Shown here piece by piece: positions 45,482-54,700 of a stretch of 64,000 nucleotides of DNA. Origin of the DNA: Eudorina sp. 2006-703-Eu-15. Lineage: Eukaryota > Chlorophyta > Chlorophyceae > Chlamydomonadales > Volvocaceae. A model generated the notes under the pieces. The model saw only the letters and a program-made list of their open reading frames with translations, was not told where the DNA came from and ran no database searches. Where the stretch lies: positions 1 to 64,000 of the forward strand of contig BDSI01000238.1 of the NCBI GenBank assembly GCA_003117195.1, in the 5' to 3' direction. The position numbers and the translations under genes are program-made. Within the stretch, counting starts at the first letter, position 1, and each line of letters starts with the position of its first letter.

Positions 45482-45495
45482 GCTTAAGGCCTTAA
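45482..45495. other. 14-bp palindromic insertion in A3 protease region
   Basis: Relative to A1, A2 and the other two units, gcttaaggccttaa is inserted between ccaa and ggcgg. With its flanks it makes the palindrome CTTAAGGCCTTAAG and the direct pair CTTAAGG-C-CTTAAGG. It shifts the frame and ends the Gag ORF at 45,492. Confidence 0.85.
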
Positions 45496-47111
45496 GGCGG
45501 TGCGACAGGGTCGGTCTGCCAAGCAGGGACTGCCGGAGACGGACGCTCCGAAAGAGAAGCTTGCATAGCGCCTACTGTAGGCCGCGCGGGTCCAAACGTA
45601 GGTCCAGGTTGGGGGTTGCCGGGGCTAGCATGCTGTCGGGCCAACCCAAGGACTCGACTGCCAACCTTCGTGTAGATGCTGATGGGGTTGCACCGAAGAG
45701 ATGTACTCAATGGTAGCGCATACTTGTTAACCTTATGAACGATGTCCTCGGCGATACGCCGTTCTTCTTCTTGTGGGTCCGCAGGGATAGGATCGGTGCG
45801 ACTGCTAGGCTCTGCTGTGCGTCGCCGCGGACGAGGTTCAGCGCTGGCGACGCCACGCCGGGCTGGAGCGGCACCTTCAGCTGCTGCAGCACGCTCTGAC
45901 ATCGGCGTGTCTGCGGCGGCTGGGACTGGGTGCTGATGCGCCTGAGGTCCAGGCGAAGTCGTGGCTGGAGTACTGGGGGAAACTGCCGGGGGCACGACGG
46001 GACGTACAACGTTGGTACGGCCTGCCGTAGTGGGATGGGGCGCATCCTGGCCAGGAGCGGCGGTCGGACGCTTGCGGGGAAGCGGCATGGGCTCGAAGTC
46101 GGCCACACGCTTGATGTAGGCGGCGGGCGGGGTAGCTGGTTGGAAGCGAGCACAGATGCCCGGATGTTCCATCTGTGAGAGGTGTGGGCCTTCGTAGTGG
46201 GTGTCGACCTTCTCCCACAACTGCACATTCGAGTTGCGTTCCAGCAACAATGTTAAGCGCGACAACTGACGAGCGATGTCGTCGACTCGGGATTCAAGCG
46301 GTTCACTGCCTGGTGGCGTAGTATCATCAGGGCGCGGACGACTCTGCCAGGGACCATTTCCGGCGGGCTTCTGCTCTGGCCGTCGTGGCTCCATGGGACG
46401 TTGCGCAGCTGAAGGGGTGCGAGGTCTGTCTGGACGAGAACCGTTAGGGATCTGGGAATCAGGCACGTTGCCATGGGGACGACCGCGACGGTCTTCCCAA
46501 CGTGGGGACGTCCGAACAGGATGGCTGCGAGCGTCTATCTCGCGAGCTCGTGGCGGGGGAAACGAATCAAAGGAGCCGGCCGTATCCTGACGGTCCAGGC
46601 CTTCATTGACGTAGATGGCGCAACGTACGGCATCCTCGAAGCTGGATGGCCGCATAATAAAAACCTTGCTGTAGATCTTGGCCTGTAGCCCTTGCAAGAA
46701 GTTATGCATGTGGATGGGGTCGTGTTGCGTATCCACTCCCAGTTGAGCAGCTAGGTCGCGGTAGCGATCGGCGTACATCCGTACAGCCTCGCCCCGCTCT
46801 TGTCGACAGTGAGCTAGCCGGCTGAACAACTCTTCTTGAGTAGGATCGAACCGCTCTAGGAACGCGGTCTTGAAACTAGGCCAGTCGGGGAGAGACGCTT
46901 CAACGCCGGCCTGCCAGCAGATGGCTTCATCTCCTAAACGACAAATGGCGACGTCCAGCTGAGCGTCTTCGCTCCAGCCGTACATGCGCCCACATCGCTC
47001 AACCCTAGCTACCCATTGCCGTGCGCTGTCTCCTAGCCGGAAGATGGGCACAGATGAGACGCTAGAGGGGTGAGGGCGAGAGGCGAAATGCTGTTGTTGT
47101 TGACCGTCCAT
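45496..47111 (-). CDS. Element A3 Gag (539-codon frame, truncated before protease)
   Basis: Starts MDGQQQQHFASRP at 47,111 and reads the full Ty3-like capsid domain and Pro/Arg-rich linker up to QTDPVAPP. There the 14-bp insertion introduces a frame change and stop at 45,492. The start is the same as in A1 and A2. It would yield a Gag without protease. No zinc knuckle is visible. Confidence 0.85.
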
Positions 47112-47183
47112 GGCTGCACGACCAGGTAGGCTGCCTAACAGATAGACTGTTCAGAAGATAGCTAGAGACCGGGCTATGAACCT

Positions 47184-47232
47184 GGTCTCGATACCACCCG
47201 CACCGGGGCGGGCCACGCCCCGTGGGCGCCCA
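47184..47232 (-). other. Element A3 primer-binding-site region
   Basis: Carries the same two candidate sites as A1 and A2. The palindromic TGGGCGCCCA is at 47,232-47,223. Confidence 0.5.
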
Positions 47233-48257
47233 AAATTTTTCGCGTATGGGACAACCCGTGGGAGGACACGCCCGGGCGCCCAGGATCGTTTGTGTTAGGA
47301 ATCGATACCAGCTGCGGAAGCGATCGAGATGTTTATCGAGATTTGCGGATGCGCGAGCGGTAAGCGGAAGTTGGCGGAAGTAAAGGTTTGACCTACGGCC
47401 ACTGGCCCTGGTGTATTTTCCGAGCCGGAAATTAGGCAGAGTTTCGCTGCGAGGCCGTCAGGCCCAGGAAACGTTTGGTGCCTGTTTGTTTACTGGGAGA
47501 ACGCAGACGGGGAAAGGAGACGTCGCGACGTAGACATACTGTAGCGTAGTCTAGCGCAGATTGAAGGTGAAGGAGGAAGAAGGATAGCTGGGGAAAGCTG
47601 TCTGTGCCCGTGTTGTGGGACAGATGTGGGAAACAAAGTTCAAGCCGTTTGCTTACAAGTACCGAAACACTCCAGAAATACTTGAGGGAATTAATCGTCC
47701 TCAAGGAGCGTGAGGGTTACGTCCCAGTGACCTTTTAGGTATGGTAACGATTTACGACCGCTTCGCCACGACTCAAAAACAACGGTCCGGCGGCGCCTTT
47801 TATATCAATCGTGCGCCCGCCATTCGTACAACTGCAGTACTGACAACGTAATACAGGCCAGTGTGCAACGTAATGCATACTGGGTGCAACGTAATGCAGG
47901 CCAGGATGACGTCGACGCAGGCCACGAGGCCAAGTGAATTACGTTGTCACAACAGTGGATAAAGTTGCTATTTATCAAACGCCACTTGACATCGACCGTT
48001 TTGCACCAGTCGTTAGGACAGCGCATTTCGCAGTCAAACGTTGCGGGTTCGAACCTCGGATGTCGCATCCGCGCATCGGTTGCGCCTCTTTGCAACGTAC
48101 ACGGCAGATGTCTTGAGTTCAACTCACACGAACTGTATGTTATTTTGATTGACCGTGCTCATCGTCGTGTGTCCGGACAACAATTATAACCTACGCGACG
48201 AAAACTGTCCGCCCAATCGCAACGGAACTCAGGAAAGTTCGCTACAGCTGTAGCGGT
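47233..48257 (-). repeat. Element A LTR shared by A3 (5') and A4 (3')
   Basis: Third LTR copy, near-identical to 29,818-30,841. The TATA box TATAAAAGG is at 47,804-47,796 (minus) and the B-box-like motif at 48,046-48,055 (plus). It is followed by the A4 polypurine tract with a run of seven. Confidence 0.72.
47796..47804 (-). promoter_or_regulatory. TATA box of third element A LTR
   Basis: TATAAAAGG on the minus strand, directed into gag of A3. Confidence 0.65.
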
Positions 48258-48780
48258 CCCCCCCTTTCGAAAACCTGGCCCCCTGGTCAGGTGGCTCGGA
48301 AATCGGGGACTGCCCTCGGTTCTCGCATTACCAACACTCGACTGTATAGCAAAGTCGAACCCTTCGAACACATCGGACAGCCGAGGCTGGTACGAAGCAG
48401 TACATCGGACTTCGTCAAGTATAAACGCGACCGCATTGTCGATACATGCCACTCATCATTTTGGTATGTATTTGTTTGTTTGACGTATGCTATAATCCTT
48501 GCGCAGTGAATGGCAGCATCATAATGTATCTGTACGTAGAGAGCAGTGACGCAACCATATCCTCCCTTCGCAGTATCCGCTCTTACCACTAAACACGTCC
48601 ATTTTTCAGCAGCAACGACCAACACTTCCATTCATCCACACACTTAACACTACCAAGCTTATTCGCTAGCCTGACCCTCGCCTTTCTTCGGACTGGGCAA
48701 ACGCGGGTTCACATGCTCTCCGCCGCGCGCACGCGCTGCTCTGCCCGGTGGGTCTGGCCACTATTTAGGAGGTCTCGACC

Positions 48781-49152
48781 TTAGCGCTGAGCTGGTTTAC
48801 CAGAATGTTGAAGACCGTCTGACCGAGGGGCTGGACGCCGTCGCCGACTACAAGCGTCGCTCGAGCCAGTTGGAGGAGCCAGCTGACCATGGTCGCGTGG
48901 TTGTCCACCATCAGGTAAAAACCGGCTGAGTCCAGGCCCGGCAAGAACCGGGGCGCAGCCCAGGGACCCTGCCTCCTGCTCCGCGTTGTCCTCACGAACC
49001 AAGGACACCTCGCGGCGCTTAAACGGCGGAAGGACCGAGGCCGGCTGGACGCGCACGCGCCGCTTACGGAACTGAGGCGACCCATTCCCCATACCGCTGT
49101 AATCGACCTGGGCCAGGTTGAAGATCCGCGCCGAACGCCGAAGAGTGGCCAT
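48781..49152 (-). CDS. Element A small 3' ORF (123 aa), A4 copy
   Basis: Same ORF as in A2 and A3, with one Arg-to-Ser change near the C-terminus. The overlapping 177-codon frame is at 48,765-49,298. Function unknown. Confidence 0.3.
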   Translation of the reverse strand: MATLRRSARIFNLAQVDYSGMGNGSPQFRKRRVRVQPASVLPPFKRREVSLVREDNAEQEAGSLGCAPVLAGPGLSRFLPDGGQPRDHGQLAPPTGSSDACSRRRRPAPRSDGLQHSGKPAQR

Positions 49153-49586
49153 GACGACGATGAGCTGCTGCTTAAAGCGATAAGGAAAGGTAAAGTAACG
49201 GGATGGACTGTAGAACTTGATGTGATGTGGTAGATGTGGGCTCTGGTTACACCGCCACGTATTTTTATACCACTACACAGCCGACTTGACAACCGCACTG
49301 TAACAGGGGGTCTGCTGACGTGCCAAACGGCTACACAGTGCGTGGGTTGTCCAGCCTCTCACGACAGCGGATGTACCGTAACGTAGTAGGTCACTGATCT
49401 GACTCCACCCGCAGCCGTCAGGCCTGCGTTATAAGGCCGTTTCGTACATGACGATCCGACACGGTGAGAGCTGTGCGTGGGCTACGATTCGTATATCAGA
49501 CTCCTCGCCGACTGTGTTCGCCTCTCGATTCGCCATCGTCGTACTGCGTTCGAGTGCCGGTCCTACTCATTAACTGCTCTCACGCA

Positions 49587-51600
49587 CTATTCGTCGCCTT
49601 TGGTGCCGTGAGCCTCAGGGGAAACAAAAAGCTGCCGCACAGGAACCGTAAAAGGCTGTCCGTCGGCGGTCTCCACCAACGCCAGACTGCCGGTGGCGTT
49701 CCAGTATTTGAAGAAAAATGGCCCCTCCCTGTCAGCGCCAAGCTTGTGGGAGCGCCGGGTCCATCGGTACACTGTGGCGTTTTCTGTCAGATCCGGTAGG
49801 TGCGCAAGCGCGTCGGAAGTGTCTGCTGTAGTGATGTCCTTGCTTTGGGGTTCAGCTGCCGGCAGTGGTGACGGTAAAACATCCATACCCGTAGCACGGC
49901 CGATTGGGGTCTGCGGAGTAGCAGCCTGTAAGTCGGTCTTCTTGTTCTCAGCGGTTGGCGGCATAGGAATTCCCTGCCGTTTAGCGTAGTCTCGTTGCTG
50001 CTGTACTTTGGCTTTGGTTAGGTTCTCCCCAACCTGACTAGCCATGCTGTCCAAAAGCGAACGTCGTTGCTGCAAAGCTTCATAGTCCTCCGCGCATGCC
50101 TCCACGGATTCCTCCGTTGCTGGCATCGTAATCTGAATGGCGCTGCGTTCAGCTGCCGTGGTGAGTTCCTTTCCGAAAACACACAGCGCGGGGCTCAGGC
50201 GTGTGCTATCTTGTCGTGTAGCGCGATAACCATAAAGGATACGGTATACTTCAACGTCCCAATTATCCTCTTTGTCGTTAATGCACTTCCGCAGTGCCGT
50301 CAACAGCACTCGGACGAGACGCTCTGCCTGCCCATTGCTCTGCGGTGAGTACGCAGCAGTATGACGATGTGTAATTTTCTGATCTTGAAGTAGGCGAGCG
50401 AATTCGCCGTCCCATTCGCGGCCTTGGTCAGTCATAATGATTTCTGGGGAACCATATCGGGTGATCCACTGTTGCCAAAGCCAAGATGCCGTAGTAATGG
50501 CCTTCTTATCAGGTAGGGGGCCGGCCTCAGGCCATTTGGACCATGAGTCGACAGCCACAATCAGGTAGCTGTTTCCACGGGGCGTTGTCTTGTAGGGGCC
50601 CATCAAGTCGATATGTACACGTCCCCACAATGGAACCACTGGGAGAGGGCGCAGCTGTGGCTGACGCACCAGCTTTAGTTTATCAGGAGCGCACTTTGGG
50701 CACTTGGCGACGTGCGTCCGTACATCATGTTGCATATTTTCCCAAAAGAAACGTTTCCGCAGGAAGTCGTACGTCTTGCTGACTCCCCAATGAGCCATAT
50801 CGTGAGCCTCCTGTAGGGCCGCTGCGCGTTCCTCAGGTTTCAACACACGCACACGTGATTGCTTATCTGCGCTCTTCTTCCATAGTTGACCATCTGAAAA
50901 TTCATACCGCGCGGCCTTCTTGCGCAACCTTGTCATCTCCCGCAGGTTATCTTCTCCGGATGCCGAAGCATCGACGGGCAGCTTGCCGGTCTCAACGTAC
51001 CGAATCAACGCACTGTCCTGCCAGATGTCCGTGACGGTTGAAGGTCCGGGTTTCGGTGCTTCACTCGAGCTGTTATCACTGCCCGAGGTAAGAACGCTTG
51101 AAGTTGAGTCGCTCTCCTTGTTAGAGTAAGACGAGGGAGAAGAAAGTGACGGGATCAATCCCTGAGTAGCAGTACGGTCGGCCACAGGACGACCTGGGGG
51201 GCCCCGGGGGCGAATAATGGCTGGCCCTCCAGCCAATTGACGATCGGCGGGAAGAGATGGAGCCGGCGTGTCCAGGGCGGGCACGGGCGGGGAGAATCGA
51301 ACACGCTTGACTGGCGCATCACCAGAAGCGGTAGTAAGGCGACGCTTCGTCGGGCGGACAGATTTTGTCGAAGGTGTAGTCGGGTTATCCTTATGAAGTG
51401 GGCAGAACCATGGTCCGGCCGGGACTGCAGCCAAAGGCGGGTCCAGACATGTAGTGTGCCAACCCAGGCAACAGGAAGGCTCATCGCAAAGCAGTAGGAT
51501 AGACATCGGTCGTCCACGTAGGCAGACCGCGCAAATGATTCCAGGGTCATCATCCTTATCAGTGCTTTCTAAACCAGGCGGCTCTGCGTAATCCGCCAGA
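49587..51600 (-). CDS. Element A4 PHD finger and integrase (5'-truncated, otherwise open)
   Basis: The longest undamaged version of the A pol C-terminus, open from about 51,600 to the stop at 49,587. The PHD finger (CAVC...LLCDEPSC...WHTTC...FCPLH) is at about 51,535-51,380. A Ser/Pro-rich linker follows. The zinc module has AHDMAHW and CPKC. The DDE core has IDLMGP, MTDQGREW and QSNGQAER at about 50,610-50,320. The C-terminal domain ends GTKGDE and contains CVFGK, which A1 lacks. There is no start codon for the native protein because the 5' part is missing. Confidence 0.85.
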
Positions 51601-51618
51601 ATAATAATAATAATAATA

Positions 51619-51723
51619 GTACGCCGGCCGGAGCCTGGCGTGTATTAAGGGGGTGGGGAACTGAGGGGTGGCGTAGTCACCCCTGTATGCCCGCACCACC
51701 GGGGAAGCCTAGGTTGGTTATTA
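51619..51723 (-). other. LINE 3' untranslated region
   Basis: 105 bp between the ORF stop and the (ATT)n tail. It is GC-rich, with no structure recognised beyond short GGCC-type palindromes. Confidence 0.6.
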
Positions 51724-54700
51724 TCATTTTATCCCACCCTCCATCACTCGCCGGGTCCGGATGATTGCGCCTGCGGATTCTATCGTGTGTCGATGGATGT
51801 GCAGGCAGGTGCTGTGGGCCTGGTCGGTAGTCGCTCCGAGTCTGCAGAGGAGCGACTTAAGTGTAGTCGGCAGGGTTCCAGTACTGCCCAGTGTGACTAT
51901 TTGCTCCTCGGCGTAGTGCACTGTCCACCCCGCCTTTGTTAGTTCCTCTTTGAGTCTGGCATGCTGCGTTGTCTTCTGTGTTAGTTTGTCGGCGTGCTGT
52001 AGGTCGCCAGTGTACCCCACTTCGATGATGTATACCTCGTGCTTGGTCTTGTCCGCGGGTCCCTGATAGCGTTTGCGCTTGGTTTTGTGGGAGGCGAGTG
52101 TGGGTATGAACATTATGTCAGGTCGGAGGCGTCGGGCCTCCTCTTCAGTCAGGTGCGGCAGCATCCATTTGGGTGCCCGCGTGCTACTGCAGAACGGTGG
52201 GATATCCTCTGCCTTGCCAGCGTCCATAACCATGAAACCGCCTCCGTAATGGCCCCTGTTGAGGCAATCCGCAATGATGCGTGTCGCCTGGTTGTGCCGG
52301 TTGATGTACATGCCTTTAAACGTCGCGTGCTGGCAGCCTCCAAGTATGTGGGCTCCGGAGTCCGTTGTGGGGCCCGACGGGTTGCAATTGCGGCAGACCG
52401 GGCAGTGGCCATCCCCGCCGCGACCGTACAATTTCTTCAGCTTCGCATTATACAAGAGTCCGTACCGTGCCTTCAGCACTTGGATTTTTAGCCAATGACT
52501 AGTGTGAGAGCTGTTTAAGTAGGCGTTGCTGCATTTAGAGTCTAGCTTTGTCGACGCGTTGCGCCATTTTTCAGTTAGGGTCGTGTCGGATGTATATCCC
52601 GCGAACGTTTTCTTTTGGAGACCTTTGAGAATGCCCCTATTAAGGTCATTGATATATAGTCCTGTGTCGTTTTGTCGCAGCCAGGCCAGCTTATCGTACG
52701 GGGCGTTATCTGCGGCCTCAATTACGGTTGGCTCGGCATTACCATGGGCTACCGCAGTTGCGCCTTCATCGGCCTTATCGTTACCATGAATTCCAGTATG
52801 TGATTTTACCTTTATGAAATGGACAGTCGTGTTTTGTTGGGTGCAGACGTACAGCATCTCAACAATTTCCATCAGCAAGGCTTTATGTTTGGAAATATGT
52901 AATTTACTGGGTTCATTGATGGCTCTTTTTATGAGATCCAGTGATGCTTGTGAGTCAGTTGCTATGGTTAATGCGCGACTCGTGGTTTTGTGCTGCGCGA
53001 TGGCCGCACGTATAGCCGACAACTCAGCCCGCTGGATTGTATTTGTACACCCTTCCCCGGCCGGGTCTACATACAAGGTTCCCCCGGTAAGTTCGCAGTA
53101 TGCTGCCGCACCAAGTCTGTTCGGGCCGTCGCCTGCGAGCGGTTTGACGCAACTACCATCAGTCCAAATTATAGTATGCAATGGGATACGTAGGGGCATG
53201 TTGCCCGGGAACGCTTCCGCGAGCTCCCGCCGGAGCTCCTGTGCCTCTCGCCGGGGCACTTGTACTGTGGGCCTGGGCCTGGGCGTTGCCGAGTCGTTCA
53301 TCCGTCGCATGGTCTGGGCAACCTTGCACGGGTAGGGTCGTTGGGTATGGCGACAGTGTTCCTCGCTGTCGTGCTTGCGTAGGTGTTTCTTAGGTAGGCC
53401 GAAGGCCTCCGCGTCTTGGAGTTTCTGGAGGAGCGCCTTCATCGAGCGGGCATTCAGCCCACGCAGAGCTGTGTCGTTGGCGATGATAAAGATGTCCAAG
53501 CCCCCTTTGTACCCAGGGGTCAGGGTATCGGTGCCAACGCCCCCGGTGAGTGAGCACGTCAGACCGCGGCTGACCCGGCCGAGGTAGAACATGTAAGGGG
53601 TATCCAGAAGCGAGGTGTGGGCCCCGCTTTTGGTGTGAGGGGCAACGAGCAGTGTAGCTGTGGGTGCTGCGGACGCTGTGGTATGCATCGCGCCAGCAAC
53701 CGCCCACATTGCTGCCTTCTTGACACTGACGGGGTCAGGGTCGGGATGCGCAATTGAGAGCCCTGTGAATGGTTGGGAATAGGCGTCCACGTTGGCCCCG
53801 AACAGTTGATCTTCTGCATGTACACTGAAGTAGCATTCAATTTCTTCGGCACTGTTCAGTGGCGACGAGAACCGCTCCGCGACAGGGCCGGAGTCTAGGT
53901 CCTGCAAGGCTTTAATGAGTACGCACCGCAGGTGTTCGTTAATAGTGGCCTGCGGTCTTGGTGGGCCTTTGACCGCTCGTCCGTTGGGGTCTCTGCTGTA
54001 CCTCAGGAGGAGCCGCGCGACGTCTTCAGCAAAGCCGCCCTGGGCCGCGAGGCTTCTGTGGACCTCGGGGTAGGTCGTCGCTGCGTGGTGATAGCGCTTT
54101 CGCAGGGTATCAAGGCGTTGCATGCTGAGTGTCCCCACACATTTCCCTCTTGGGTCATAGACGAAGGCCGTTGCGTCGTCGGTCGTATTGCCATCAGCTG
54201 TGCGCCGGCCCAGCTGTATCTGGTACCGCCCCGTGGGTTGCGTGTCCGTGTACGGGTTACACGGCGAAGCCTCAAAGGTAGTGTTCGCGCGGATGAGTCG
54301 TGCGCGGTGTGCGTGGTCCAGGGGAGGCGGGTCCCATCGGCCTTGCCGCTGCTGGTTCGTGAGGGCGGTGTCGCGGGGCTTGGTGTACACCGAGCGGGGA
54401 GCCGCGCTGCGCAGCTGTTTCTGCTTAAACCTAGCCAGGGCGTCTGGTCCGCTCGGCAGTCTCTCCAGATGTGCCGCGGGGATGTCTGACGGTTCCCACA
54501 CCGCCCTTCGGAAGTAACGGTCCATCCGGGTGCCGTAGAGCCCCTTCACCGGCAGGAGCTGTTTCGGCACGTACCCCATGCTTTTGTACGCGTCGGCAAC
54601 TGACATCGGGATGATTGTGTCGTTCCATCGGACTGTGTAGTACTGTTCATGTGTCACTGCTGATTTGCCCGTCCCGACTTTCTGCTTCTTGGAGGATTTC

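Larger units (their letters stand above)
33712..46220 (-). repeat. Three tandem copies of a 4,167-bp internal segment of element A
   Basis: gggagaag begins units at 33,712, 37,879 and 42,045, giving periods of 4,167 and 4,166. Units 2 and 3 carry small deletions. At both junctions (37,876 and 42,042) the end of the gag linker, cttctcccacaac, is joined to aagggagaag from the PHD-integrase linker. The units are almost identical, with only scattered substitutions, so the event is recent or kept homogeneous. At each junction CTTCTCCC and GGGAGAAG form a perfect 8-bp inverted repeat around a 7-bp spacer. Confidence 0.93.
29818..48257 (-). mobile_element. Ty3/gypsy element A, copy A3, with internal triplication
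   Basis: A3 extends from its 5' LTR (48,257-47,233) to its 3' LTR (30,841-29,818). Gag starts at 47,111. Its interior is enlarged because the segment from the middle of gag to the PHD region occurs three times in tandem (33,712-37,878, 37,879-42,044, 42,045-46,220). Only one Gag N-terminus (right end) and one integrase (left end) exist. A3 differs from A1 and A2 by shared markers in all three units, including three extra bases (gtt) near 35,229, 39,396 and 43,561. Confidence 0.85.
47233..51600 (-). mobile_element. Ty3/gypsy element A, copy A4, truncated
   Basis: Only the 3' part of the element is present: 3' LTR, 3' untranslated region, integrase and PHD. Sequence identity to A2 ends at 51,600, within the linker just before the PHD finger (in coding order), where the LINE tail begins. 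RNase H, RT, protease, Gag and 5' LTR are absent. They do not reappear on the other side of the LINE within the window. Confidence 0.88.
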
